Assembly: GCF_000689395.1 (NCBI RefSeq)
Contig: NZ_HG966617.1
Location: 2,008,164-2,072,163 of the forward strand
Length of the DNA: 64,000 nucleotides
Reading direction: 5' to 3'
DNA from: Candidatus Phaeomarinobacter ectocarpi
GTDB taxonomy: Bacteria > Pseudomonadota > Alphaproteobacteria > CGMCC-115125
In this document: piece by piece, positions 7,688 through 15,955 of the stretch
How positions within the stretch are numbered: position 1 is the first letter of the stretch
Layout: every line of letters starts with the position of its first letter
The notes under the pieces: generated by a model
Told to the model about the DNA's origin: nothing
Databases searched by the model: none
What the model saw: the letters and a program-made list of their open reading frames with translations, nothing else
Position numbers and translations under genes: made by a program

Positions 7688-8587
7688 ATGACAGGTATCA
7701 CCCACCTACCCGCGGATACATCACCAGAAAAGATCAAGGACGTCATCGAAGATCAGGGCGGTGTCATCATCGACAATCTGATCTCTCCGGACAAAATCAA
7801 ACGCATCAGCGAGGAACTGGCTCCCTATCTGGAAGCCGGCGAGTTCGGTCGCGAAGACTTTGGCGGTTTTCAGACAAAGCGCATCGGCGCATTGATGGCA
7901 AAATCCCCCGAGTGCCATGACCTGGCGCTTCACCCTCTGGTCAACGCTGCATGTGATCTCACTCTGCGCCCCTACTGCGACAGCTATCAGTTGCATTTCA
8001 CCCAGGCGGTCAGCATCAGCAAGGATGAAGGTGCACAGACCCTGCATCGTGACCGAGGCGTGTGGGGCCCCTACCTCAACCGGTCCATTGAAACTCAGTT
8101 CAGCACAATCTGGGCAATCTCAGAATTCACCAAGGAGAACGGCGCTACACAATTCGTGCCTGGGTCGCACAAGTGGGACAAGAACCGTACCGCGACGGAG
8201 GATGAAATTGCCTATGCTGAAATGTCACCCGGCTCGGTCCTGCTATACAACGGCACCGTGTTTCACGGTGGCGGCGCGAACACTACCGACAAGAACCGCC
8301 TTGGCGTGTTGCTGCACTACACACTCAACTGGCTGCGGCAGGAAGAAAATCAGTACCTGTCATGCCCGCCGGACATAGCCGCAAAACTACCCTCAGAACT
8401 ACGCCGTCTCATGGGATATTCTCTGGGTGGCCCCACCTTGGGCTTTTATTCAACACCAGGCGCGCCGGGCGAAGGCCGCGACCTTGCACCACCGGAATAT
8501 CTGTTCGGAGAGAAACCGAGAAAACCCAGAATCTTCGATACCAAGCGTGTGGACGCCAATTTCAACCTGCACGAAACGACGGAATAG
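7688..8587 (+). CDS. Phytanoyl-CoA dioxygenase (PhyH) family protein
   Basis: A non-haem iron, 2-oxoglutarate-dependent oxygenase of 299 residues. The iron facial triad is visible as His120-x-Asp122 (TLHRDRGVW) and His193 (VFHGGGANTT), with Arg204 positioned for the 2-oxoglutarate carboxylate. The double-stranded beta-helix core includes TIWAISEFTKENGATQFVPG, typical of the family. Substrates range from phytanoyl-CoA to ectoine and small natural products, so the exact reaction is open. A strong AGGAGG lies just before the ATG, and the TetR gene is immediately upstream. Confidence 0.88.
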   Translation: MTGITHLPADTSPEKIKDVIEDQGGVIIDNLISPDKIKRISEELAPYLEAGEFGREDFGGFQTKRIGALMAKSPECHDLALHPLVNAACDLTLRPYCDSYQLHFTQAVSISKDEGAQTLHRDRGVWGPYLNRSIETQFSTIWAISEFTKENGATQFVPGSHKWDKNRTATEDEIAYAEMSPGSVLLYNGTVFHGGGANTTDKNRLGVLLHYTLNWLRQEENQYLSCPPDIAAKLPSELRRLMGYSLGGPTLGFYSTPGAPGEGRDLAPPEYLFGEKPRKPRIFDTKRVDANFNLHETTE

Positions 8588-8754
8588 CCATCAAATCCTA
8601 CCTACAGATAGGCGTGCTTCTGCCCGGACGAGTCGACAGACCAAAGCCGTGTCACCTATCCATGCGTCAAAATACCCAAAGACAGTTCTGAAGGATTAGT
8701 GGCAGCATCAGGTGTGACCAGTATCCAGCGACTGCTCAACAGGGAAGCGCGGAC

Positions 8755-9219
8755 ATGACACCATCCATATTTGCGCCGCCATATTCGTATCACGACGATG
8801 ACCGTGTCCCGGACTTCGACGATAGCGGCCCCGTCACTGTCATGGATGGTGAGTGCGCCCTGTGCTCCACCGGCGCGCGGCTGATTGCCCGCTTCGACAG
8901 GGCGGGCGAGTTTCGCATATGCCGCACACAGACCAAACTTGGACAGGCACTCCTGAGTCATTACCAACTTGACCCGGATGACCCGGAAAGCTGGCTCTAC
9001 ATCGAGGACGGCAAGGCCTACACATCGCTAGACGGCTTGATCCGCGCCGGGAAAAGAGTGGGCGGCATCGGACGGATCTTGCAGATACTCCGTCTCCTTC
9101 CACGTGCCGCTCAGGACTGGCTCTACAGACGCATTGCCCGAAACAGGTACCGGCTGTTTGGTCGGACGCAAATGTGTGAGCTGCCCGACCCGGCACTGCG
9201 GAAAAGACTGATGGAATGA
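8755..9219 (+). CDS. DCC-family (DUF393) thiol-disulfide oxidoreductase-like protein
   Basis: A 154-residue protein with the signature VMDGECALCSTGARLIARFD, in which Asp31-Gly and Cys34/Cys37 make the DGxCxxC motif of DUF393. GIGRILQILRLLPRAAQDWLYR and a late Cys (QMCELPDP) match the usual C-terminal half. Family members are thought to be redox proteins with a thioredoxin-like fold; a physiological partner is not known. AGGGAAG precedes the ATG. The stop overlaps the next gene by four bases, so the two are translationally coupled. Confidence 0.82.
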   Translation: MTPSIFAPPYSYHDDDRVPDFDDSGPVTVMDGECALCSTGARLIARFDRAGEFRICRTQTKLGQALLSHYQLDPDDPESWLYIEDGKAYTSLDGLIRAGKRVGGIGRILQILRLLPRAAQDWLYRRIARNRYRLFGRTQMCELPDPALRKRLME

Positions 9220-9755
9220 GACAAACTCTTTTCCAGACAGCGCTTGCCGACCGTTGGTCCGCGCTCCCACCCGAAGTTCAAGCCCTTCACAGCGGGCAGG
9301 ATATCCAGAGCTTTTCGGGACGAGCGGACATAACGCGCGGCACATCGATGATCGCCCGGTTTGCTGCCTGGTTTTTCGGATTTCCAAAAGCCGGACATGA
9401 TGTCCCGGTCACGATCACCAAGACGCGTACTGACAAAGGCGAAATATGGGAACGCAATTTCAACGGCAGCACGTTCCGGTCGTTCTGCTCACGGGCAGAT
9501 CAGCCCTATCGCTACAGGGAACGTTTCTGGCTCTTCACCTATGAGCAGGAGCTGCCGGTCAAAGACGGCACTATGCACTTGCCTGTCGTACACGGATGGT
9601 TTTTGGGCATCCCGCTCCCCAAGCCACTGCTACCCGGCAGCGACAGCCGTGAATACGCGAAGGACGGCACCTTCCGCTTTGACGTTGTATTGAAAGCCCC
9701 GCTGTGGGGAGGCCTGATTGTCAGATACACAGGGCACCTGACGCCAGACCCTTAG
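9216..9755 (+). CDS. DUF4166-type protein
   Basis: A 179-residue soluble-looking protein. The pattern LPPEVQALH near the start, WERNFNGSTFRSF in the middle and LFTYEQELPV / MHLPVVHGWFLGIPLP later corresponds to the DUF4166 family as I remember it. The ATG overlaps the stop of the DCC gene (ATGA). DUF4166 domains are often found with DCC or saccharopine-dehydrogenase-like proteins, which agrees with this pairing. No catalytic residues can be proposed. Confidence 0.7.
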   Translation: MRQTLFQTALADRWSALPPEVQALHSGQDIQSFSGRADITRGTSMIARFAAWFFGFPKAGHDVPVTITKTRTDKGEIWERNFNGSTFRSFCSRADQPYRYRERFWLFTYEQELPVKDGTMHLPVVHGWFLGIPLPKPLLPGSDSREYAKDGTFRFDVVLKAPLWGGLIVRYTGHLTPDP

Positions 9756-9785
9756 TACTCGTGCTAAATCTGCACTCCACAGGTG

Positions 9786-10103
9786 TCACCCATAGAGCTG
9801 ACGCCATCTTTCAAGAAGCGTCACCAAATCAATTTTGGGAACAGAAATAAGCTTATCCAGCATCCCGTCTTCACCATGCGGATAGCCGAGTAGATTGCCG
9901 AGGCAATTCATCACCATGTTACTGACATCACGGTTTGCAAAATCTGCGTCAGGCCACTTTGCTAAGAGCTGCCTATAGTCGGAACGCTCGAAACCAGTAA
10001 GAGTTTGAAACTCCCAGTCCGGAACAAATGGCCCGTCAACAAAAGCAAATAGGCATTCTCCCACCACCTGTAGATCGCGACTGTCAATTGCCATTGCGAG
10101 CAA
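9786..10103 (-). CDS. Hypothetical protein, 105 residues
   Basis: I do not recognise the family. The protein is acidic and soluble, without signal peptide or membrane segment, and reads as a small helical protein (ECLFAFVDGPFVPDWEFQTL, then DYRQLLAKWPDADFANRDVS, then VTLLERWRQLYG). It lies 3 bases downstream of the methyltransferase gene on the same strand. The TTG start at 10103 sits 6 bases after a GGGG at the end of that gene; an ATG at 10094 is the alternative. Coupling suggests a linked role or immunity/regulatory function, but nothing more can be said. Confidence 0.55.
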   Translation of the reverse strand: MLAMAIDSRDLQVVGECLFAFVDGPFVPDWEFQTLTGFERSDYRQLLAKWPDADFANRDVSNMVMNCLGNLLGYPHGEDGMLDKLISVPKIDLVTLLERWRQLYG

Positions 10104-10106
10104 GCT

Positions 10107-10733
10107 TTACCCCTGAACCGCCTGACCCCAGTAATTGAAGCCCGCAAACTTTGGCGTTGACGGCAGGTACATGGTTTCCATGCCTTCAATCTTGAAGCCG
10201 CCTTCGGCCAGCATGTCCGGGATCGGGCGGTTGACGTTGCAGCCACCGGCGATCTTCTTCCATATCGGGTTGATGCGGTTCTGCCATTTGGCAACGTTGG
10301 CATCCGGCGCCTTGCCGTGTTCACAGAAAATCATCTTGCCACCGGGCTTGAGCACCCGGGCCATGCCTTTGAGGGCCGTGATGCCATCGGGAATGGTGCA
10401 CAGAGTGTAGGTCAGCAGCACGGTATCCACCGAATTGTCATCAAGGGGAATTTCCTCGCCCGGCAGATCAAGAAACTCAACGGGAATGCCGTACTGCGCC
10501 ACCTTGGGTTCCGCGCGCTTGCGCATCTCTTCCGCCGGTTCCAGACCAAAGATCATGTCCACCTTGGATTTGTCATAGTACGGAAGATTGAGCCCCGTCC
10601 CCATGCCGATTTCCAGCACGCGGCCTTCCGCCTGCGGCACGACCTTCTTGCGTTGATAGGTAATGGGCTTGGCACCACAGGCGGTGTCCAAAAAGCGCGG
10701 CAGAATGTGTTTTTCGTAAAGGCCCATTTTCAT
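10107..10733 (-). CDS. Class I SAM-dependent methyltransferase
   Basis: A 208-residue methyltransferase with motif I VLEIGMGTGLNLPYYD, an acidic ribose-binding position in FGLEPAEEM, and the motif IV/V region VDTVLLTYTLCTIPD followed by VLKPGGKMIFCEHGKAPD. This pattern matches the UbiE/COQ5-like group often seen in phospholipid or small-molecule methylation (for example PmtA-like proteins). The start at 10733 (MKMGLYEKHILPRFLD) is where similarity to this family usually begins; an upstream in-frame start at 10859 would add an unconvincing basic leader. Substrate unknown. Confidence 0.8.
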   Translation of the reverse strand: MKMGLYEKHILPRFLDTACGAKPITYQRKKVVPQAEGRVLEIGMGTGLNLPYYDKSKVDMIFGLEPAEEMRKRAEPKVAQYGIPVEFLDLPGEEIPLDDNSVDTVLLTYTLCTIPDGITALKGMARVLKPGGKMIFCEHGKAPDANVAKWQNRINPIWKKIAGGCNVNRPIPDMLAEGGFKIEGMETMYLPSTPKFAGFNYWGQAVQG

Positions 10734-10911
10734 CAATCCCTGATCATGACGTAAATTCAATTTTGATATGCCCAACAGTGCGCTGAAAAACCGCAATCCG
10801 CAAATCTTGCGTACTGCCCTCAGCCGGTCTCTATGAAGACACGGTGCCTTTGAAACCATGCTTGGGCTTTACCCAATTACCCCTCAGGTCATCTCAATTA
10901 GGGAAAACAAA

Positions 10912-11553
10912 ATGTCGAACGCGCCAGATCCCTCTGTCCTGTTTCCCATTGAGGGTGAAACGTCGATGGTCTTTCTCAAACCATTGATCAGCAACCCGCA
11001 AATCGAGATTGGTGACTACAGCTACTACCACTCCTTCGACGACCCCAAAGGCTTCGAAGGCAATGTGAAGTACCTGTTCGACTTCATCGGCGACAAATTG
11101 GTGATCGGAAAGTTCTGCTCCATCGCCCATGGCACAGAGTTTCTGATGAATGGGGGCAACCATCTGACAGATAGAGTCTCAAGTTTTCCGCTTGGCATTT
11201 TCGGGCACGGCTGGTCTGACGCGATGCCGGACGCCTGGCCCAACAAGGGTAATCTGACTGTCGGCAACGACGTGTGGATTGGATATGGCGCAACCCTCAT
11301 GGCCGGCATCACCATTGGGCACGGCGCGGTGATTGCCTCAAAGGCTGTCGTCACAAGTGATGTACCGCCCTACGCAATCGTCGGCGGCAATCCAGCCCGC
11401 ATCATCCGCACACGGCACAGCGACGAGGACGTCAAAACCCTGATTGATATCGCATGGTGGGACTGGCCGATTGAGCGCATCACGCAACACGCAAAGACCA
11501 TTGCAACTGGGTCAGCGGCAGAACTGAGCGCAATTGCGAAGTCGATGCTCTAG
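10912..11553 (+). CDS. Vat/CatB-like hexapeptide-repeat acetyltransferase
   Basis: A 213-residue left-handed beta-helix acyltransferase of the xenobiotic acetyltransferase (Vat/CatB) group, which uses acetyl-CoA and works as a trimer. The signature IEIGDYSYYHSFDD, LVIGKFCSIAHGTEFLMNG with the catalytic His in NGGNHLTDRVSSFPLGIF, and the hexapeptide run TVGNDVWIGYGATLMAGI are all present, followed by PYAIVGGNPARIIRTRHSDE. Relatives acetylate streptogramin A or chloramphenicol, but most chromosomal copies act on unknown hydroxylated compounds, so resistance should not be assumed. Its stop shares a CTAG with the stop of the convergent downstream gene. Confidence 0.85.
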   Translation: MSNAPDPSVLFPIEGETSMVFLKPLISNPQIEIGDYSYYHSFDDPKGFEGNVKYLFDFIGDKLVIGKFCSIAHGTEFLMNGGNHLTDRVSSFPLGIFGHGWSDAMPDAWPNKGNLTVGNDVWIGYGATLMAGITIGHGAVIASKAVVTSDVPPYAIVGGNPARIIRTRHSDEDVKTLIDIAWWDWPIERITQHAKTIATGSAAELSAIAKSML

Positions 11554-12293
11554 CGCCAGCTGGAGACACCAAAGCGCAGTAACCGATCCCCCTCAATCGG
11601 TCCGATCACACGCCCGCGTCCACGGAATGTCAGCACAGCGGATTTCAGATATCCGGCAGACCGCAAGGCAGACGCCGCCCTGGCTCCATCGCCAAGTGCA
11701 TCCCACACCACTTCCGGCGACAACTCGCCATCCGGCCGCGACACCGTCTTTTCAATCGCGCTCGCACAGAGCTGCGCCAGACTGGCAGACCGCGCCACCA
11801 CGCCAACCGCTTCCGCAGAGGCAGACCAGTTGGGCGCGGTCACAACCGCAACACCGCCCCTTTCACCCTTGAGCGCAATGGGCGCATCGCGACTACGCAA
11901 CAGCTCAAACGTCATGCCGTCGGGCATATCCGGGATATCGGGAAACAGCGCGCCTTGTTCCAGCACATAGGCAATGCCCTTGTCATGAGCGATGCCAAAG
12001 CGGTCAGGCGCAGCTGCTTCAAGCGTTTCTGAAAGCGCTTCATCCATCAAGGCAGCATCTAGAGCGGGGGCAAGCAACGGAGTTGAAGCAGACGCACTGG
12101 CCACACTGTGGGCCGCCGTCACCACATCGCGCGCCAGAGGTGTTTGAGCCAGAACATCCGTACCCGCCTCATCGCTTCGCGCCAGCAAGGTGCGGTCGGC
12201 TGCATGCTTGGCCCGCAGCACCGTCAGGCGTTGACGCAGCCGCGTGCCTTCTCCATCCGGCAATTCACCAGCACACAGCAGGGTGACAGCCAT
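11550..12293 (-). CDS. Hypothetical protein, 247 residues
   Basis: I do not recognise this protein. It is Ala-rich and soluble, with no signal sequence. The N-terminal third is helical and charged (LRQRLTVLRAKHAADRTLLA). The middle holds DRFGIAHDKGIAYVLEQGAL followed by FPDIPDMPDGMTFELL, and the C-terminal part reads EVVWDALGDGARAASALRSA then FRGRGRVIGPIEGDRLLRFG. The end looks like a small beta domain. It lies 43 bases downstream of the ferredoxin reductase gene on the same strand, so co-transcription is possible. Coding is supported by length, codon pattern and packing against the neighbouring stop. Confidence 0.6.
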   Translation of the reverse strand: MAVTLLCAGELPDGEGTRLRQRLTVLRAKHAADRTLLARSDEAGTDVLAQTPLARDVVTAAHSVASASASTPLLAPALDAALMDEALSETLEAAAPDRFGIAHDKGIAYVLEQGALFPDIPDMPDGMTFELLRSRDAPIALKGERGGVAVVTAPNWSASAEAVGVVARSASLAQLCASAIEKTVSRPDGELSPEVVWDALGDGARAASALRSAGYLKSAVLTFRGRGRVIGPIEGDRLLRFGVSSWR

Positions 12294-12336
12294 CAGCAGA
12301 AAACCTCAGCAACTAGATGAAACAGGAGTGCTGTCT

Positions 12337-13143
12337 TTAGCCAACAAAGGCGCGTTCAACAACAAAGGTCGAAGGCGATGCGTTTGAGCCTTCTTCAAGC
12401 CCGGCCTTTTCGCAGAGCTCCTTGGTGTCCTTGATCATGTCCATGGACCCGCAGATCATGACGCGATCGTTCTCAGGATCAAGCGGTGGCACGCCCAGAT
12501 CATCAAAAATCTTGCCGCTGGTGATGAGATCAGTGATGCGTCCGGTGAACGGATAATCCTCGCGGGTGCAGGTGGCGTAGCGCACGAACTTTGCGGGCGC
12601 CATATCGCCGACCAGCGGATCATCCTTTAGGCCGTCTTCCAGCTCCTTGCCGTATTCCAGCTCGGAGACTTCACGGCAGGTATGGGTAAGAATGACCTGG
12701 TCAAACCGCTCATAGGTTTCAGGATCGCGCATCACGGATGCGAACGGGGCAATGCCGGTGCCGGTCGAGAACATGTAGAGCCGCTTGCCCGGCAGCAACG
12801 CATCATGCACCAGCGTGCCCGTGGGCTTCTTGCCCAGCAGAACCTTGTCGCCCGGCTTGATGTCGCACAGCATGGATGTCAGCGGACCATCGGGCACCTT
12901 GATGGAGAAGAACTCCAGCGTGTCGTCCCAGGACGGGCTGGCAATGGAGTAAGCGCGCAGGATGGGTTTGCCCTTGGGTCCGGGCAGCCCGATCATCACG
13001 AATTCGCCAGACCGGAACCGAAATGCCGGTGGGCGGGTGATGCGGAACTTGAACAGCCGGTCGGTGTAGTGCTGTACCGAAAGAACTTCCTCTTCGGTGG
13101 GCGCATTCGGATTCACTTTTACGGCTGCCTCGGACATCGGCAT
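12337..13143 (-). CDS. fpr: Ferredoxin--NADP+ reductase
   Basis: A 268-residue FAD enzyme that exchanges electrons between NADPH and ferredoxin or flavodoxin. The FAD-binding motif RAYSIASPSW lies in the N-terminal beta barrel. GKRLYMFSTGTGIAPFASVM begins the NADP domain, and MICGSMDMIKDTKELCEKAG plus the terminal FVVERAFVG are typical of the bacterial (subclass I/Azotobacter-type) family. The start at 13143 has AAGGAAG 4-5 bases upstream; an ATG at 13137 is almost as good. The promoter region carries a striking 46-bp imperfect dyad (13163-13208), so transcription is likely controlled by a dimeric regulator. In other bacteria fpr responds to oxidative stress. Confidence 0.92.
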   Translation of the reverse strand: MPMSEAAVKVNPNAPTEEEVLSVQHYTDRLFKFRITRPPAFRFRSGEFVMIGLPGPKGKPILRAYSIASPSWDDTLEFFSIKVPDGPLTSMLCDIKPGDKVLLGKKPTGTLVHDALLPGKRLYMFSTGTGIAPFASVMRDPETYERFDQVILTHTCREVSELEYGKELEDGLKDDPLVGDMAPAKFVRYATCTREDYPFTGRITDLITSGKIFDDLGVPPLDPENDRVMICGSMDMIKDTKELCEKAGLEEGSNASPSTFVVERAFVG

Positions 13144-13532
13144 GTCTTCCTTCGTAAGATATTGCAGCGCGATATATATCGATATCCCGCAATATATGTC
13201 GCGCTGCACATACCCTATTGGGCACAACGCGGTCAAAGCGCCTGGACGCCGCATCTGTCATAATCTGCGGCCTTATTCACAACCAAATGGCGTGAATAAT
13301 TTTATTTCCCAAACACGAAGTGTCATATAGGGAGCCTGAGCAGGATTCAACACCCTGGGTTCTCTTTTAGCACTGACCGGGATATTGCCGTGATATTTCG
13401 CCCTCCCGCCCAGAACAGTCAAAGTGTCGCGTACGAAAGCCTTTAGACCTTTGCGCCCAGACGCCATATAAGTCCTGAGCCCTTATTGAGGCCTGTTTTC
13501 CTTAGCGTCTTCCCAGTGACCGGCACACAGAC
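13144..13532. other. 389-bp intergenic region between fpr and the chorismate mutase gene
   Basis: This region holds the divergent promoters of fpr and the chorismate mutase gene. Next to fpr is the dyad at 13163-13208. The rest (13209-13532) shows no convincing gene; short open frames there lack family features or ribosome sites. No RNA gene or terminator was recognised. Confidence 0.6.
13163..13208. promoter_or_regulatory. Large imperfect dyad in the fpr promoter
   Basis: TGCAGCGCGATATAT (13163-13177) is mirrored by ATATATGTCGCGCTGCA (13192-13208), with one extra base in the right arm and a GATATC in the spacer. The dyad ends about 20 bases before the fpr start codon, where it could overlap the promoter or leader and act as an operator or RNA hairpin. 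Confidence 0.5.
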
Positions 13533-13859
13533 ATGACCAGCAATCCAGCCCGCCCAACCGCCAAGAACTGCCAGACCATGGCCGACGTCCGCCGCGAAAT
13601 CGACCGGCTGGACCGCGAACTGGTGCTGCTGATGGCAGAACGCCTGCGGTACATCGAAGAAGCCGCAAAAGTGAAGCAGGACCGCAACCGGGTCCGCGAC
13701 GAGGACCGCATCGAGGATGTGGTTACAAAGGTCCTGGCGGAATCAGACAAGGTCGGCCTTGCCCGCGAAGTCGCCGAGCCGGTCTGGCGGCTCCTCATCG
13801 AGCGGTCAATTGCCCATGAATATGTCCGGTTCGACGCTGAAAAATCCGCCGCCGAGTAA
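13533..13859 (+). CDS. AroQ-class chorismate mutase (PchB-like)
   Basis: A 108-residue, all-helical chorismate mutase type II domain. It normally converts chorismate to prephenate in phenylalanine/tyrosine synthesis; the close relative PchB makes salicylate from isochorismate. The first helix (MADVRREIDRLDRELVLLMA) carries the conserved Arg and Asp residues. A Lys in EEAAKVKQDRNRVRDEDR and the terminal VWRLLIERSIAHEYVRF helix complete the set. The AKNCQTMADVRREIDRLD opening and IAHEYVRFD end resemble PchB-type sequences more than the P-protein CM domain. No pchA is adjacent, so housekeeping mutase activity is the simpler reading. Confidence 0.83.
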   Translation: MTSNPARPTAKNCQTMADVRREIDRLDRELVLLMAERLRYIEEAAKVKQDRNRVRDEDRIEDVVTKVLAESDKVGLAREVAEPVWRLLIERSIAHEYVRFDAEKSAAE

Positions 13860-13897
13860 GCAGAGACCCGCTGTTCCACGCCCCCGCATAAACACCT

Positions 13898-13918
13898 GAT
13901 TAACCAATACGGATTAAC
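13898..13918. promoter_or_regulatory. GATTAAC direct repeat upstream of the ACP gene
   Basis: GATTAAC occurs at 13898-13904 and 13912-13918, a 14-base period, on one face of the helix and 33 bases before the ACP start. The first copy reads TTAACCAA, close to the alphaproteobacterial CtrA half-site TTAACCAT. This is a candidate operator for the glycan operon. Confidence 0.35.
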
Positions 13919-13951
13919 TTCTTCCTCATTATTTGCGAGGGAGAACGTCCG

Positions 13952-14242
13952 ATGTTGTCGCAGGAAAAGGCGCTTGAAGCGGTCTTCACGGCTATCGATG
14001 AGCTGAATGCTCAGATGCCGTCGGACATGCAGCTCCAAAAATCACCGGACATGTCCCTCACCGGCGACAACTCGCCCCTGGATAGCCTGGCCCTCATCAA
14101 TCTGATTGTGGCGCTGGAAGAAGTGATCGCGCGCGGCCATGGCAGTGCACCGCAGCTCCTCGACGAAGAGCTGCTGGGCGAAGCCGAAGGTCCCTACGCA
14201 ACACCCGCCGCGTTGGCAGACTACGTAGCCAGGGCTGCGTAA
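13952..14242 (+). CDS. Acyl carrier protein
   Basis: A 96-residue ACP that would be phosphopantetheinylated on Ser45 in the motif DNSPLDSLALINLIVALEE. The charged, helical composition fits a stand-alone carrier. AGGGAG precedes the ATG. It is the first gene of a plus-strand operon and sits 18 bases before an FkbH-like gene. In characterised pathways, FkbH-type enzymes load a glyceroyl unit from 1,3-bisphosphoglycerate onto exactly such a partner ACP. This makes it the probable carrier for that unit rather than the fatty-acid-synthesis ACP. The tail GPYATPAALADYVARAA is the family's helix IV. Confidence 0.85.
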   Translation: MLSQEKALEAVFTAIDELNAQMPSDMQLQKSPDMSLTGDNSPLDSLALINLIVALEEVIARGHGSAPQLLDEELLGEAEGPYATPAALADYVARAA

Positions 14243-14260
14243 GAAATCAGAGCGCATGGC

Positions 14261-15955
14261 ATGACCTCAAAGGCATCTCAGCCGGTCAGCATCACGCTGA
14301 TTTCAGATTTCAATGCCGATACCTTGGCACGCACCCTCGCGGCCTGTGACCCCGCACTGTCCGCTGACACCACTGCATTCGGCAGACCGCACGAAGCGCT
14401 GGCAAATGCAGCGTCAGACACGCCAACAGATGGCGACCTTGTGGTTTGGACACAGCCGCAAGGCGCAGTCGCTGCCTTCAAGGATGCCCTGTCCTTCACA
14501 CCCTATGACGAAGAGCAGGTGCTGGCTGAAGTTGATGCATTTGCCGGATTGATTGCCGCCGCCGCCGGCAACAGCCGTACGGTCATGGTTGCCAACTGGA
14601 CGCTCCCGGCTGCCGCACGGCGTATGGGCCCGCTCGACAATCACCCCAATGTTGGCCTGCGCTACCTGCTCATGCGTATGAACCTACGCCTCGCTGATAG
14701 TCTGGCTTCCATCTCCAACGTCTATCTTCTGGATACGGATCGTTGGATTTCAGCAGCAGGAGGCGATGCCGCGTGGAGCCCCAAACTGTGGGCCGCCGCC
14801 AAAGTGCCTTTTACGGCAAAAGTCTTTCAGTCTGCCGCCGCCGACATCATGGCCACCCGTGCCGCATGCGCCGGACAGACCCGCAAAATCCTGATCCTTG
14901 ATCTCGATGACACGTTGTGGGGCGGCATCGTCGGTGAAGGCGGATGGCAGAACGTCGCGCTTGGAGGCCACAGCATCAAGGGCGAAGCCTTCCTTGCGTT
15001 TCAACATCGCATCAAAGCCCTCACCAATCGCGGTGTCATACTGGCGATCGCATCCAAGAACGATGAAGCCGTCGCACTGGAAGCCATTCGCAACCACCCG
15101 GACATGGTGTTGCGTCTCGACGATTTTGCAGGATGGCGCATCAACTGGCAGGACAAGGCCAGCAACATTGCCGACCTCCTGAATGACCTGAAGCTGGGCG
15201 TCGATGCTGCCGTCTTCATTGATGACAATCCTGCCGAACGCAGCCTTGTCGCCGAAGCTCTGCCGGGCATTCTTGTTCCCGACTGGCCGGTTGACGTCAC
15301 CAACGCCGCAGCGACCCTAGATGCCCTTGATTGCTTCGACACAGTCTCCGTCACTGATGAAGATCGCGCACGGGCAAACCTCTACACAGCCGAGCGCAAA
15401 CGTGCGCAGGCAACGTCTGCCTCCGGCACATCTCATGAAGACTGGCTGGCAAACCTCGGCGTCCAGGTTGAAGCAACGCCGCTTGCCCCTGCAAACCTGA
15501 CCCGCTCTGCGCAGCTCTTCAACAAGACCAACCAGATGAACATGGCCACCCGCCGCATGACAGCCGATGAGCTGTCCGCATGGGCAGCTCAACCAGACCA
15601 CACCATCCTGACATTCCGGGTATCCGATAAATTTGGCGACTATGGCCTGACCGGCATCATCGGCCTGCAGTTGGACGGCACATCCGCTCGCATCACCGAC
15701 TTTCTTCTGAGCTGCCGCGTGATGGGCCGCGGCGTTGAACAATCAATGCTGCACTCCGCAGCCGAATGGGCGACAGCTCACGGCGCTCAACACCTCGTCG
15801 CACAGTTTCACCCATCTGAGCGCAATCGCCCCTGCAAGGACTTCTGGGAAACAAGCGGCTTCGCTCAGCCCAACCCGAACCAGTTCGAATGGGATCTATC
15901 TCAGCCCTTCCCCGCGCCTGCCAACATCAAAGCCCTTCGCGGAGAAGCGGCATGA
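14261..15955 (+). CDS. FkbH-like HAD-IIIC protein (glyceroyl-ACP forming type)
   Basis: A 564-residue protein of the FkbH group, whose studied members dephosphorylate 1,3-bisphosphoglycerate and place the glyceroyl group on an ACP. The N-terminal ~200 residues form an SGNH-like region. The HAD motif I is ILILDLDDTLWGG with Asp214 and Asp216. Motif III/IV appears as AAVFIDDNPAERSLVAEAL. The C-terminal part has FNKTNQMNMATRR and a GNAT-like fold with VSDKFGDYGLTGIIGLQLDG. Length and domain order equal those of complete FkbH proteins. It lies between the ACP gene and a VOC gene, whose ATG overlaps its stop. Confidence 0.9.
   Translation: MTSKASQPVSITLISDFNADTLARTLAACDPALSADTTAFGRPHEALANAASDTPTDGDLVVWTQPQGAVAAFKDALSFTPYDEEQVLAEVDAFAGLIAAAAGNSRTVMVANWTLPAAARRMGPLDNHPNVGLRYLLMRMNLRLADSLASISNVYLLDTDRWISAAGGDAAWSPKLWAAAKVPFTAKVFQSAAADIMATRAACAGQTRKILILDLDDTLWGGIVGEGGWQNVALGGHSIKGEAFLAFQHRIKALTNRGVILAIASKNDEAVALEAIRNHPDMVLRLDDFAGWRINWQDKASNIADLLNDLKLGVDAAVFIDDNPAERSLVAEALPGILVPDWPVDVTNAAATLDALDCFDTVSVTDEDRARANLYTAERKRAQATSASGTSHEDWLANLGVQVEATPLAPANLTRSAQLFNKTNQMNMATRRMTADELSAWAAQPDHTILTFRVSDKFGDYGLTGIIGLQLDGTSARITDFLLSCRVMGRGVEQSMLHSAAEWATAHGAQHLVAQFHPSERNRPCKDFWETSGFAQPNPNQFEWDLSQPFPAPANIKALRGEAA

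Noticed and set aside
10858..10911. Upstream extension of the acetyltransferase frame, and of the divergent methyltransferase frame to 10859
   Set aside because: The extensions would overlap head to head and encode leader sequence not typical of either family; ribosome sites fit the inner ATGs.
10912..11553. Antibiotic resistance gene (Vat/CatB)
   Set aside because: The family includes many chromosomal enzymes of unknown substrate; no mobile element or resistance neighbours are present.
13273..13467. A 64-codon open frame in the fpr-chorismate mutase gap
   Set aside because: No ribosome site, no recognisable features, and composition like non-coding sequence.
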